Of a stretch of DNA of 64,000 nt, positions 38,615-52,811 are shown one piece after another. The position numbers and the translations under genes were made by a program. Numbering within the stretch: position 1 is the stretch's first letter; each line of letters starts with the position of its first letter. This DNA comes from Amphiduros pacificus (lineage: Eukaryota; Annelida; Polychaeta; Phyllodocida; Hesionidae), in the NCBI GenBank assembly GCA_949316495.1, contig OX439009.1, positions 35,714,155-35,778,154 on the forward strand. The letters run 5' to 3'. A model generated the notes under the pieces. The model saw only the letters and a list, made by a program, of their open reading frames with translations, did no database searches and was not told the origin of the DNA.

Positions 38615-39540
38615 GGAGAGGAGACATGATTGCAGTCTAGCATGTCTGCTATCTCTCAGGCTTTGTTGTACTCATTCTGTACTCAGCTTCTATAAACCGT
38701 TTTCCCTTTTGTAGAGAGACACCATTATGCTAGGTACAAATCCACGGGGGTTATCTTGCTGCTCAAAAGCAATGTTAATGAACATATTGTATGTATCGAG
38801 GAATTAATCTGATGTCTGTTTGATTCTTGACAAAACAGACTTAGGATACAATTAGAGGAAAAAGTGCATATGCTGGAAAGTATCAACAAACTTGCTGAGC
38901 TCTGTCAGTTTGATTTGTGGAGCCATTTTTTATAGCAATGTGTATTTGTATAGAGACCTTTTTGTCAAGTGGTAATGCTATACAGAAATCTTTATTGCAG
39001 GAAGATTTTGCTGTAAGAGTTGGTAAGATAGAAATTATATCTTGCACAGGAAGTGCAGAAATGTTGGGCCAAAGCATGATGGGAAGATGGCTGATGTTTT
39101 TTTGCCTCAGTGACACATGCTACCTCCTCATGACAGACGTGTTGCAAATCAATGTCCTCGCCGACATTGCCTCCAAACCAGACCCTCTGCATTTGGCACA
39201 ACCTCCACCATTTCCATTGATTACAATTTCAACTAGATCCATACACTTCAAAAAACCCAAATGAGATGCCTTTGTGCCTGAGTTACTTGCTGGAAAATCT
39301 CGCCTATTAAAGACATCTGCTTTGCTGTGTCTCTGCAAGGCAGACATGCGATTTGGAAATTAAGACTGCAGTGCATGGGAACGCAGGCATCAGAGACATA
39401 TGGCTGAAGATGGGTACGGATGGGTGGGGGCTTATATCACGCAGAATGAAGGCAGGGTGACACGCCTGTCCTCCCCAAGTAGTGTCAACCCAACATTGTT
39501 ATATCACCGTCATCCTCAGGAGACACAACAAAATACAGCA

Positions 39541-39595
39541 AACTCAGTCATGTGATTAAATCATGTGATCAAATCATGTGATCAAATCATGCCAT
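39541..39595. repeat. 13-bp tandem repeat
   Basis: TCATGTGATCAAA, about four copies. Confidence 0.88.
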
Positions 39596-40382
39596 GGGTG
39601 TGTCAACTCAGGAGCCATCTGTATAACTTACTCATCTGTATAACTTACTCATCTGTGTCATGTAGGAAAGTATATAATACTTTGACCCATGTCTTATCCA
39701 TCACAGCATTAATGTCAGAGAATCTCTGGTGGTCGTTTTATTGAAATAACACAATGACCTTGGGATATCATTATATCATCACTCATAATATGACAAATCA
39801 AATATCATCAAGAGAACCTAATCAAAGGCTAACATTTGATGAGATATCATTTTAGAAATATACCGAGGACAAAACTGCCTAATAACGCTACTTGTCATGT
39901 TCAGCTGCAATTTATCACAAAAATGGGGGTTTGCTAAATATTTGGTTGTGTAAAAGCAATCATGGTCACGGGAGATTCATGGGCTGATGTTTCAAAACAA
40001 AATCTAAATTTGAGATGCTAGTTGGGCTGGAGATTCCTGGCTAATGACCGTAGTCCCCACCTTAAATGGAGAGAAAATTCCCGCGGGGCCTGGGGGATGA
40101 GTTTTTAACCAGATCTGTTCATGTCCCATGCCAGCGGCCTGCGGATTCATTTGCTCTGAGCGCCCACACCTTGGGTTGGACGGGCCGGCCATATTATCAC
40201 CCTACTCCTATGGGTTACCTGCCTGTCACCAGTCCAGCCTCAGACTTAATGGCATGATGGATCGCCATGGAAACCCGCTCTTATTCCTCATTTATTACTA
40301 CTTCCGTAGCTAAAATCCATCCCGCGGACCTCACCATTAGATACTGTCAGGCTGCAGTGCCAACTCCGGATACTCCAATACA

Positions 40383-40628
40383 AGTCAGGTCAAAACTGCT
40401 CTGCCAGCAGGGGGCGTCACCAGTATCATCACGGTCAGATCAAAACTGCTCTCCCAGCAGGGGGCGTCACCAGTATCATCACAGTCAGGTCAAAACTGCT
40501 CTCCCAGCAGGGGGCGTCACCAGTATCATCACAGTCAGGTCAAAACTGCTCTCCCAGCAGGGGGCGTCACCAGTATCATCACAGTCAGGTCAAAACTGCT
40601 CTCCCAGCAGGGGGCGTCACCAGTGTCA
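40383..40628 (+). repeat. 50-bp tandem repeat, five copies, each with a CTCF-type core
   Basis: Five nearly identical 50-bp units: GTCAGGTCAAAACTGCTCTC, then the core, then TCACCAGTATCATCACA. Each has CCAGCAGGGGGCG (40,404; 40,454; 40,504; 40,554; 40,604), a full match to the CTCF core CCASYAGRKGGCR, all in the plus orientation. Function is inferred from motif only. Confidence 0.9.
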
Positions 40629-43600
40629 TTTGGTGCCATTCGGTATGCACTTCAGTTGCTGATAAATATGTTTCCTTTATAATATCGGTATTTTTATTTC
40701 TTATTTTCATCTGGAAATAGCAAAGAAATATGAGCAGAGAAATACAATTCTTTAAATACAAACCTATCTGACATTCTTGGGAATTCTGAAAAATCCCATC
40801 ATGTCATCGTTTACACAATTCAGCCTTCATGTTTTAACATGTTATTTTTCAGCTAGTTTCTGATTACTTGATGCAGGTCACAGATAGAGAGGGTCATATT
40901 GCCTTAAAGTCAGGAACTAATATAATGTCAAATGGCATCATTAACCACTGGCATGATACACATACATGGCAACAAGACTCAGAAAACTGGCACATTTGTG
41001 GCAAAGTTATGCCGTGATTATGACACCGATATTGTGTCAACATTTCCTGAGAGGTGCGTATTTGCGAGACACTGCTCCCGTGGGATGGAATAGAGGAATG
41101 ATGGAAGTCTGGGTGATCAGATGAAAGAGGCAATACCCTCACATCAAAGACTGCGCTAAGTGCGAGCCTCGTGTGAAGGACAAGCCCTCCTACTAAACAG
41201 GTTGCCGTGCCCACCATTTACCTTGTGCTTTGACACCTAAGTTGCCCTTTTTGTGTGACAAATGGCAGTCACCTGTACAGCATTGCAGGCAACATGGAGA
41301 GGGTGAAGATGGCTGCCTTGTCTCCTCATATCAGGGAAAGCCAATCCTTAAAAAGTACTTAAAAACAACTTTTGGTTTGAAAGCAAGGTTTGTGGCATTT
41401 TATATTTAATGGTTCAAGTTTTCAGAGAGAGGCAAAGTAGTAGCAGCTTATGAGCTGGATATGAATCGTGTTGAAAATGGCAAAATGCAGCACCAGATAC
41501 ATGTCCCAGGCTTCAGATATACCAGTTGCAACTTTTTTTTCTTCTCCTTGTTGCTTTTATGATAGATAGTTTCAGAGAGGTGTGAAAGACCAGGGGAGGT
41601 GTGAATGTTCCTCCAGAGGTGTTAAAAGCCCATGTTTTTGTGAGTAAAAGTTAAGCTAAGTGTTTGCTTTCTCATTTTGCCCACACAATTTGAAAGGGCT
41701 CTGCAGGAGGGAAGTGTTACAAGATGGTTGACACTTGACCCAGGGGAGCTGGCGACCATCTTGCCCACATTAACCTTTGCCAAGGTCTTGCGCCTCATTG
41801 TGGAGGTAGTAATGAGTTGCCTGTCTACCACGGCTCTGCATCTCGGACCTAGCTTCCCTAATGGCCGCCTAGCCTCTACGATGTGACAAGCCCGTCGTAT
41901 CATGGGGCTGCACTCGGCTTTCACTTTTAAAAAATAATCCCACCAAAATACATCGAACCCGTGGGAATGGCCAATACACGGAGAAGCTTTTGACCTTTAA
42001 CACAATACATAGTTTTCAGTATAAGTGAAAAATGTTATAAACAGATTTGCGTCAAGACACCGGGCCATATATTTTGTGAGGTAAGCTTCAGGTCAGTGGA
42101 CCTGCAACATGCATCGCAATGCGGAAAGCAAAAAAACTGCATTTACAAACAAATAACTATAATCTCTGCCATCCCAAGACCAACACCAGCCCCAGAACTA
42201 TATAAATGCACTTTCTGAAGACAAACAAAGAGGAGATAATTTGGTTGCACATTAGTGGATATTTAAAGCTGTCGTGTATGTTTTGTGCGCAGTACGTCGG
42301 CACTGCGAGGCGGTGGCAGGATGCTGTAGGTCAAGTGTCGGGTATTGTTGCTTGTCGTGTCAGTAACATAGTTACAGACCCCAGCCAGCTTGATGACAGG
42401 GCAGCCATTTTGTCCGTTTCCTGCCTGATGTGATGTCGCTGACTAAACGGTAGGCGAGGAGGACTGCTTGGCTTTGAAGTCAGAGTCAAAAGTGGAGAAT
42501 TGGGCTTAGCCCGGCTACTGATGAGTCCTGTCATGCAAAATTGGTTTTGAAGCAAATTGGTGTAATTTGTCGAGCTCAGTGTGCGCTTCATGATTCGAGC
42601 CTGACGTTTACAAATGCAAGGTTGGTGTTCAGGGTTAAGCAGGTATGACGGAGAGAAGACGACCAAATTTGTACGGGTAGATGAGCATTATACTGAGACA
42701 GTGGCTAAAACGAGATGGATAACGCCCCACAGTTACCCAACCCTCATCACAAACTGCCCCGCGTCAAACACAGATAGGTCCAGCATGATGAGAGACTGCA
42801 ACTCAGAGAAAACTCGCACCATCTCCAAGTAAAATACAAACTCAGAGAAACTTTTAAAGGCAAAAGTAGTTGAAAATGAAATAGGGGTAAAATATACAAA
42901 CCAAGATGGGATGGTGACCAGTTAGAAGATGAATGTGACAATAATAAAATGTAGGTCAACCAGGTCAAAGTAAAGAAATGGAAGAATCAGAAAACTTTGA
43001 TCACACACTTAAATCAAATCTCTTTAGCAAGAATGCATATAACCGATACCAAAAATGCCATCAAAGGTGGATGTAGGAAGTTTTGATGTATCATTAAAGC
43101 ATAGCATTGGCTTTGGTTGAGGTTTGAGGAGAGAGACTCCTGGAGGAAATAAGGAGAGGGGAAGACCGGGCAAACAAGAAGTTATTACTGTCAACTGACA
43201 TGTTATTTGCAGGGAGAGAACTCAAAAAGTCATAACTAGGGCAGTAAGATCTCGCCTAATTTGCCCCTAAATCCCCCATTCTCCAACACCGGCATTCACA
43301 GGACAACTTCTTAGCTCTGCATTGGAAATAAGTTACATTTGTGCACTCCCTGTGGACGGCCAAAATGAATGTTACAATTTGGGGAGGCTTAGAGGTTGGA
43401 CAGTCAATTAAGTGGAGGGAGCATGCAGTTTTCAGGCTGGGACTGCTTTGTTTCTGGGCGGATCATGGTGGCTTACTGATAAATGACTGGTCCCCGGCTC
43501 CAGCACTGTGCCATCACAGCTCCTGTATCTGGCAAACTGGCTATCAGCCCTCCTGATTGTCATTATTACATAACATGAATGAGTCAATGGAGATGATGAG

Positions 43601-46249
43601 ATTTGGGGGCGGATATCTGCACATCATTTACCATCAGCAAATCTCAACCTGCCTCTCATCGAAGATTTGACTTATCACAATTTGCAAATGTTATTCCTGA
43701 TTGCTCTTGCTGTTATATGGAAATATCTCTTTTTACTTGATTATAATTCCTGCTGCAAAAACTTGGGTCTTACATGAATCAGATAAAAAAACAAAGACAA
43801 CACCAGTTTTGGAAGCTGTTAAAGTTGATAAATGATGCCTCTCTGGCCATTTGGTCTGTGCAGTTCAGCAGCAAATGTTTTCCTGTATGCTGATTGGCCA
43901 TAGACAAGTCAGCCATTTGTTTTATGGTGACCGCACCAATCGCAGGTAGCAGACTAACTGAGCCAGCACAATTGATGGTGTTGATGGAGGTTTGATGGAT
44001 TTTACTTGGTGTTTTTCACTTGGTTTGCTGGTTGATGTGGTTTTTGCTGGTTCACCACCGCCGTGGCACCAGACCTCTGTGAGACTCGCCAGCTGAGGGA
44101 GAATGTGGTCGCCAGGACTCACCTGACTCGGTGATGGATGACCGGATAGTGTGAGACGTGGCAGATCACACCCGCTAGTTACACTCCACACAACACCATC
44201 TTTGTCCGACGTCATCAAGTGAACACCTCGCAGCCCCGCCAGCCCAGTCTGCGATTGAGATGGAGCAGTGTGAGGTCATGATGGAGGACCTCTGCCTTCC
44301 TTCCTAACACTCAGCTCCTCCAGATCACCTGACTGCCACACTGCCTACACAACACAGAACTCATCACCTCATTTGTTTAACCCTATTATCTCTCTCCCAA
44401 GATTAACTTATTTCACCCAAGAAACCTGAATGTTTATTGGTCATTGTGTTTGCGAGTAAAGACATCTGCAAGCGTGGAATAAATCAATAAGGAAATGATG
44501 TTTGATGAGTTTATAAAGAAAATGGTGATAATGATTATAGGAATAAATAGAAGGGTCGTAATTAGATATATAAGGACAGATCCCCTTCTTTGAGCTGGCT
44601 GTGTTCTCTGCTTGATAAGGATGAAGGCCACTGGCCAAAAGTGAGCTCGCTTCATCAAGACTATCATTAGATAACTCGCAAAGTTTACCAGCTGACATGG
44701 AATGTGTTGGCACGGAACTGTGTTTGTGTTAGATACCTCCTGCATTCACACACACTGGTCCAGCACGGTGAGCTCTCTATGAGGTGTAGAGTTTATCAGC
44801 ACACACCTCACTGCAATTACTTCCATGTTTTCACATAAATATGGACTATGGTGGACATGCTGCAGGTGAGTTCCATCCATCATTTGCTGAGTCTAAAACA
44901 ATGCTTATTTTAATATAGAAAGTAATTTAGAATCACGTGATTTGGAAACATGTATGTAGAGTGAATGGTGCGATACATAGCCACCTCTGAGATAGAGTCG
45001 CATTGTATATTTTGATGGATCAAGATATTCCAGCAATATTTGCTTTGATATATGCCTGAGACACAGTAGGAAATGCTGCCCCCATTCTTGCAGCTTCTTA
45101 ATTGGGTCGTATACCCCTTGCAGCTGTCTTCGGCAGTAATGCAAAAGATGTTTTTCATGATTTTATACAAAGGACCTATTTACCTGTGGATCATTTCATC
45201 AGGGGGAATATTATGTAGATATACTTTATCCTTTGAGGTCATATTTCTGGTGATTATCTCTATTGGGACTGGTTCTATGTCCTTCATGTCATCAACCAGA
45301 TGCTGCTGTGCTCTGGTGGTCAGTAGGCAGATCATAGGATCACTGGCAAATGCCAGATAGGGATGTGGCATAAAAGCAAACTTTAGAAAAGTAATTATGT
45401 CCGAGTGGTGAGCAAAGCCAGGATATCACAACCCTTGTCCAGCTGATCTTGCCAGCAGGTGGAAAAATCCATTTTGATGGAAGTGTAATCTTGGCTTTGA
45501 TCAGATTGCCATATGTCTTTGCTGTCAGAAAGTATATGAATTATGGCTTCTCCTTGTGTGTTTAGAGCTCTTTTTGTAGGAGATAGAAAGTTGTAGACAT
45601 CAATCTTGCCTTTGGTAACCTGTGCGACGGGTCCCCTTTCATGGGATCAGAGGTTGGTACTCACAGAGATGTGAACAGAGACCCGTCAAAACAAGGCAAG
45701 ACTATGAGATCAACAGGAGGATGAGACCATGCCTGGCCTGAGAGCAGAGACCAGCAGACCTACATCAAAAGGCTGTATTGCTTGCTGACACTCATCAGAT
45801 GCAAGTTTGAATGCTTTGAGTGTGTCTATATATGGTCCTATGGAGGAGTAATAGCACTTGTTGTAGCCTGGAGGGCCTGAGACGGGCAGTCCCCTTCATC
45901 AGAGTACCCCAAGCCCCGACCGCTAACATTCATTGAATCAATGCAAACTGTTTTGATTTCTGTTTAAAATCAATGTGGCTGAGCACCATTAAGGAAGGCC
46001 CTGAGGACCCAGCTTTTTTATCCCCTTCATAAGACGAGTGCTTTGAGAATTGTGCCTCAAAGCTGGAGAGTGCCAAGATCCCGGGCCTCGGCACACGGTG
46101 TGATCTTGCCTACCCGCAGCTTTGCCGTCTTTTTCTTCAACATATTTTTCTTCTTAAAAGCATTTTATAGCAAAGTCACATAAATCATTTAAAGGTTGAA
46201 TAATAATTCATATCATAATACTGAGCTTTACATCGGAGTTCAATCTTCA

Positions 46250-46275
46250 CTTTCCCTCTCTCTCTCTCTCTCAAG
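46250..46275. repeat. CT microsatellite
   Basis: Short run of TCTC dinucleotides. Confidence 0.9.
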
Positions 46276-48826
46276 TGCATATTTTCTTCCTTCAGAAACT
46301 GGAGGTATTTTGCCTCATCTTGCCAATATCTTTCACTGCCCCCATGTGTAATTTCGAAGTTTATAATTACAAAGTTTTCTTAGGCTATACTTTGCAGACA
46401 TGAAACGTGGACTAAGCTTGGTATGGTTTTATTGCTGAGGCAGTACATGTTTGAGACCTGTAGATTTCCCAGAAATAACCATAAAGTAAGAAGTAATCAC
46501 GCTTGTTACTGATCGCCTTATTAGATTCATTTCTCACAGAGCATTTCTAGTCCAGCAGCAAGCTACAATTACAGCCAATCAGACGATCCCATGCGCTTAT
46601 GACCTGAGCCGTTGAGCTCCTACAAGGTCAAGGGGTCACGTCAGCTCAGCAACAAGAGGAATAGGATTAGAAAGGAAGTAAAATGAAAGCTATGTCTGAG
46701 ATGGTATAAATATTGAATAGGACAGATTCTGAGCATGGCCAAGACAAGTGGAGAGGGGGAAGACAGGGACATGTTCCTGCATGCGGACAACGTCTGCTTG
46801 CCGGCAGCGGAATTAGAGAAATATTAGCCTAAATATTTGGTGGTATTCATCTCTTGTCAATTTGACTTGATATAATCAAGATTTTTCTGGAAAGATCTTC
46901 AGTACAATGAAAAACACAATATATACCAAATACTGACCACGGATGATCTCAATCAAAACTTCAAGACAAATATGTGTCGCCTGACGGCCCAAAAACAGGC
47001 AAGATTGAATACAGAAACAAAGTCTGGAGTTGATATGAGGGAAGTTATTCCGTCTGCTCAGAGAATCTGTATTCACATGATGAAATCAACTCAGGCGCCA
47101 GGAGTTGCTATTGTGGCTGTTAAGAATAGAGTTAAACCAGTGCAAATTAAATGGATATGATACATTATTGTTGATCTAATCAGGTGGTAGATTTGTTCTG
47201 CGTGATTGCATGCACACTGCAGGTGGATCAGCAAAACAACATATCTAATGGGTGGGGTGGCCCAGTTCAATATTTACAGCAGTGTTTGATAGAGAAGACA
47301 TTCAACCAATGCTGGGTGATATTTGATCAATGTTTTCTGATCCCAGTCGCATCTTCTTCATGAGCTTCCATGAGAGTGCGTAATTATGGCCCACAGTCTT
47401 ATATAGATATAAGAGGACAGAGCGACCTGCTGGTTGCCGATGGCGACCGTTTCCATTAGCAACGTCCTCTCTCACCACTTAGCCCTCTCAATTCTTACAA
47501 GGTGACTAAATGCGGCCCAAATAAGCAGGCTTTTAATGATCTCGCATTAAATCTCCCTTGGCGACACTGGTCACCAAGAAGCATGGTTCCCATAGTGATC
47601 CTGATGCATTATGGGTAGGCCTTGTCGCAGGGGTCATAATTGCCACATGGCTGACAACCAAGATAGTCAGATTTGAGAATGAGAACTCTCCATGGTTGGC
47701 GATTAGAAATGCTGTCAGAGGACGCTCTATTTTGTTGGCACCATTTCCTGTTGGGCAAATTGGCCAATTTCTCAAGTATCTAGGGGGCCCTGGTGTTTGT
47801 CTGAGAAAATCTGCCCCATGGCAAGGTGACGTCTACTGTTCCATGTTGTTTTATGCAATTTGGAACTAATGGAAGTCACATCGCAGAAGCATGTCATGGA
47901 GGTCTGCTATTGGTTGATAAATTGCATTATTACTGAGGAGATGGGGCAATATGGGTGGTACTTTGACTCCGCTGAGGTGACACGGGTGTCTACGATAAGC
48001 TAGCGGAACATAGGTGAAACCATTTATCACTCCCACAATTCTACATCTCATTAATCAAAAGCAACAAATCATTTTTCATGTTTGGGTATGCTGTGTTTTC
48101 TTCTGAATCAGGGCATTTGCTAACTATGTAAAGTACATTTGTGCACAAAAGTAATATTGTAGGGCGGGGAGAAAATGGCATTTATTAATGGATGAAAAAA
48201 GTAAGGGAAGATTCTTTCTCACATATTTCTTCATGTAAAAAGATGTGACACATTGTTAATTATGTAGGAGTGACATCTCTGTCATCTGTGGGGAGTTACA
48301 TTAAGACGATGGTATCTGGTGACAGCATCATGGCTGCCAAGATGGCCGACATTTCCCATGAGCCCCTACCCATGATGCAGTGCAAGGAGAGACACACTAT
48401 CTGATGGAGGTTGATAGTCTGTGCAAATTAACAAGTCCCGGCTCACAAGGAGAAATCGGTGAAAAAATGTTGACTGTGGGAGAGGCGAGAACTCTCCTGG
48501 GGTGGAGAACGGAACGAAAGGATATCAGCAAAGTAGGTGAAAGTAGGTTAAATCTCTGAAGGCAGGACCTGATGGATTCAGAAACAAGGCTCGGGCTAAA
48601 TCACACCCCGGATGTCGACATGTTGAGTAGGAAGTGACAGGACAGTGAGGCAGTGTGAACAAGAAAGAATGTTTGTATGTTATGAGAATGCATTGAGGAA
48701 TGATAGGTAATGTCAGCGTGTGATCTGAGTAGTTAGAGGGGTGATACGGAGGAAGGGCGCACTGCATCCTCATCATTCATTATAGGGTCATAAACATCAC
48801 CCTTCCCATTCTTACACCTCATAGTC

Positions 48827-48839
48827 ACACCAGGTGGCG
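48827..48839 (+). promoter_or_regulatory. CTCF-like core
   Basis: ACACCAGGTGGCG, one mismatch from the consensus. Confidence 0.3.
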
Positions 48840-48968
48840 TATTAGATAGCACTTCACCCGAGTGATATTTAAAGAATTTGCCAATACCGTGGCCTTGAGT
48901 GAGGTGAGTGAGAGGAGAAGTCCTCTTCTGCTGCCTGAATGTCATATAGACAGTGCAGGAATCTCACA

Positions 48969-48993
48969 CCACTAGATGGCACCACTAGGTGCC
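48969..48993 (+). promoter_or_regulatory. CTCF-type core with adjacent degenerate copy
   Basis: CCACTAGATGGCA (48,969-48,981) is a full match; CCACTAGGTGCC follows immediately with one mismatch. Confidence 0.45.
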
Positions 48994-51730
48994 AAATAGC
49001 TCAGATAACAGAGTGATTAAAGGAGATGACAAGTCTAAACAGCTTTGAGGAAAGGCACTCAAAGTCTGCCCCTCTCCCCCCTCATCAATTGTCATTTGGT
49101 TTTGCCAACCTTATAAAAAAAAGTATTATTTCAGGACATTTATATTATTTGAGAATGTAAGGTTCCATATAATGAATTCTTTATGGAAATGCTTGAAAAA
49201 GAAATTGTGGATTTAATATTTAATCTGGAGAAAGATTAAAAAGAGAAATCAATTTCAATCATTATGAATACACTTTTTACATATCGCTAGCTCACTGTAT
49301 ATCAGACCTGTTGGATAATTTTACGTGGTAGGTTTGATTATTATTATTATTCTTATTCTTATACTTATTATAAGACATTTAACATACTCCAAGCACAGAA
49401 TCTAGGCAATTGCTGATGTATTTAATTTTTTGATGGTCTGACATTCTTTACATCAAATTATTGGCTAGATATCTCTGCATGTAATCCAATTATGAGAAGA
49501 TAAAAGGCAGCAGAACGCCAGACCTTGAAGGCAGCTCCGCAGCTGGCAAATGTTCCAGTAGCAAATTAGCCAATCAGAACTGAGACAGCCATTTGCTGCT
49601 CTACTCAGCCTAATCACAGATCTGACCTTGATATATATTGTCTCAAATTGTTGCAATCAGAGAGGGTCTATTTGCAAGTAATTGTGACATTTATTTGTGG
49701 TATTTGATAATATCACAGAGGAATATATCTCCTTTGAATGGAGTAACCCTGATCACTGCAGTGGATGGTGTGTGTGGCTCATGTACAAGTGAGGGTGTTA
49801 TTTTTATGAGGTTGAACCATTTGCAGTGAATATTCATTGTTCAGAGTCAGATTTATGCATCATGATTTGACTTCTGAGGAGACCGAGCTAATTTATTCAT
49901 CCAAATTGTGGTGTAATAGAGAACAATACTCGACCTTTGACACCGAAGCGCACAGGTCAAAAGTGGGCAATTATTTGTCAGTGTTAATTTCCCCTGCAGA
50001 CCTTTTTGATGTCCTCTGCTGATATATTCAGGAATCTGAGGTCATCTGTCTGTCCTCCTACCAGCTCAACAGTAATAACCACTCACTGCCTAATAAAAAC
50101 CATGTCGCAATGATGTAGTGTGATTGATGAAATCTGGGTCAAATCCTTTGTGAAAGAGTTTTGTTTGCTTCTCATAGAAATGAAAAAGTTATTGTTGTTG
50201 TAAATAATGGGAGCTGTATGGGAGATAACAAGGTCCTCCATACGAATGCCCCCCATATAGTTTTTACAGTTATGAATAGTGGTTAATTGAGGAATTTGGT
50301 TGTATAGTAAATGCATGCCATCCATCTTATCAAAACTTCCATGGTAATTACGCACACATCAGTGAAAAAATCACTCCAACTTGATGGCCATTTGCAGGGA
50401 AAATCGTTAACTCTTTTGTCACCAAAATGACAGTTTGCTTTTGGATAAATGAGAAAACTTATTAATAACTGTCTTGAGAAATTGTGATAAATGTGAAAAT
50501 TTAATTAATTATCTTTGGTTCAAATGTTTTTGAATTCTGCCATTTTCAAGAAATAATGCGTGTAAATATTTTTGTCAGATTTGAAGACTATTTAGGAAAA
50601 CATTCTAAAATGTTGTATGTTAGGTTATTTCAAAACATCTATAATATCATCATATATATATTTGTGTTCCCATGGAAATTACTCATCTTACTCAATTACT
50701 CATCAGGGAATGAAAATCATTCCATGATTGAGAAAGTTAAGAATGTTCCGATGTAGTAAAGGGGAGGATGGTTCTATCACAGCACAATGTTTTAAAATAT
50801 AACATTATTATTTCAAGAGACAGAAAGTGTAAAGATGAGCTCAATATTTGTAGTTTGAGCTGATTATGATGACAGGGAATGTCGGAGCTCGGCAGTGCTA
50901 TATGCTGATGTGTGCAGGGGCAGGCTCTATATATAAACAACATGTGGGGTGCATTTGTAAAACACCAGCCAACCATCTGCTTGCATATGTTACCACGAAA
51001 TCAGAGCACGCATTTTTGTGAAGTGAGCAAATAAGAGATATATCACAAAACTTTTTCTGGAAGTCAAGAAATACGATAAACAGAGAAGTCTTACTGCATG
51101 TTAATAAGATATATGGGGTGTGAAGGAGATTTGATTTCCTTTGAATGCCGATGATGAGGGTTAAGTTAGTGCGGATGGCGAGTTTAATGCAGTCGAAATG
51201 TGGCTTTATGCTACATCGGCTCTTCCTGTTTAATCCCACCGATCTTGCCATCACAACACGTTCTCAGTAATTGGGCTGATTTGTGATTGCTTTGACAAAA
51301 AGGTCATTTTATAGGAATGACCTTGAACTATTAGTCGACCTTTTTGTCTGGAGGGAGAAGCCTGGAGCAGCCATGATGGCATGTTGTGGAGGTCAGCAAT
51401 TAGTGCAGCCTTGATTTCGGTCTCCTTCCACAGCGTTCCAGAGCGTTCCAGAACTGTGGCTATTCTGTGAGGCAGGGTCAGTGTGTCTTTCACGAGCAAT
51501 TAGTGCTCGGTAAGTTACCATTGAGCATGTTCACCAATTAGACATGAACACAGAGATGGCATGGTCAACTAATGGAGATGGATTCGGGCGGGCTGTCTCC
51601 GACCCTCCTCCTCCGGGTCAGGGGCATCGGAGCCCACACTCTACCAGCTAGTCATTTACCATGGTCTTGATGGGAGCGACTGATTGACAAAGCAAGGGTA
51701 CTGCACATGGAATAATAGTAAGCACACCCG

Positions 51731-51743
51731 CCACCAGAGGGCC
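51731..51743 (+). promoter_or_regulatory. CTCF-type core
   Basis: CCACCAGAGGGCC matches the 12-base core; only the final purine is missing. Confidence 0.4.
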
Positions 51744-51966
51744 TGTAATAACTAAACCAGGAAGTAATGATACATCAATTACATTGTGATACACTCTCTG
51801 ATTTATCTTATTGATTCTGAGAATGTTGTGAAGATGAGATTTTCAGAGAGTATATTAGAATGTGTTAAATCATAGAGGGCAGAATGAGTTGGTAATGTCA
51901 GCCATGATGGGGAAGATGGGTTAGGTTTAGATAACCTGCCTCGCATTAAGGTGTGGCATGGTGCAA

Positions 51967-52027
51967 ATGGCCTTCTTGGCTCTCAGCTGTGGCTTCTTGG
52001 CCTTCTTGGCTGGGACTTCTTGGCTGT
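51967..52027. repeat. Degenerate GGCCTTCTTGGCT repeat
   Basis: Four TTCTTGGC blocks in 60 bp. Confidence 0.75.
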
Positions 52028-52571
52028 ATATTGGTCACATACTAGCAAGGAGATGGATTTTATTAAAAACACCTTTCATGTTTGACTTGATTTATAAATG
52101 ATAATAACTCCACTCGGATCATATGCTCGAAGTTTGATTCATTTACAAATACACTTAACACATGATTCAACTTCCTTTTCATTTCTACCAGGAGCATAGA
52201 CTTGTTACATTGGAGATGTTGAAGGGAATTGTTAGAGAAGGGTTCAGCTGGGAGGTCAGGTTCTCTACAAATTTGCAAACATTTCCTTATCACTTGCCAC
52301 ACCATCAGTTATGTACTTTTTCTGACATACATGTGATAGATAGTAAGGACCTTCTACAGAGTCGTGTTTGTTTGTTGGCAAGTTCCTTCTGAGAGGGTTA
52401 GACCAGGTTAAATAAGACATACTTGGAGCCCTCTAAAGGGGGATTTTACAGTAGGCTCATAATGATTTGATTTTTTCTAGTGATTCAAACAAACATAAAA
52501 TGTGTAGAAGTTTTGTGTTAAATCATTAGTTGTGTTAAATCAAAGTAATAAACAGAACAAATTGCTTATAG

Positions 52572-52811
52572 TTCCCACCCCTGTTGAGGCCTGTGTTTCG
52601 AAGTTTGACTGGTTCCTCCTACTGGGAGCCTTTATTTTGTGGTTTGACTGGTCCCTCCTGTGAGAGCCTTTGTTTTGTGGTTTGACTGGTTCCCCCTTGT
52701 GGTGGCCTTTATTTTGTGGTTTGACTGGTCCCCACTTGTGGTGGCCTTTATTTCGTGGTTTGACTGGTCCCCCCTTGTGGTGGCCTTTATTTCGTAGTTT
52801 GACTGGTTCTG
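52572..52811. repeat. Minisatellite, 39-bp unit, six copies
   Basis: GGTTTGACTGGTCCCCCCTT then GTGGTGGCCTTTATTTTGT. The 39-bp period keeps minus frames open (SNHKIKATTRG repeats). Confidence 0.94.

Noticed and set aside
41622-41924. Overlapping frames on both strands
   Set aside because: No domain recognised; opposing frames of similar length suggest chance openness.
44825-44865. Possible further alternative first exon with CAG/GTGAGT donor, phase 2, compatible with the exon at 54,459
   Set aside because: Only 13 codons, no promoter-like context and a one-in-three chance of phase agreement; too weak to annotate.
47558-47869. 103-codon plus frame with a hydrophobic stretch, and an opposing 80-codon frame
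   Set aside because: No recognisable family, no splice or promoter evidence; likely chance.
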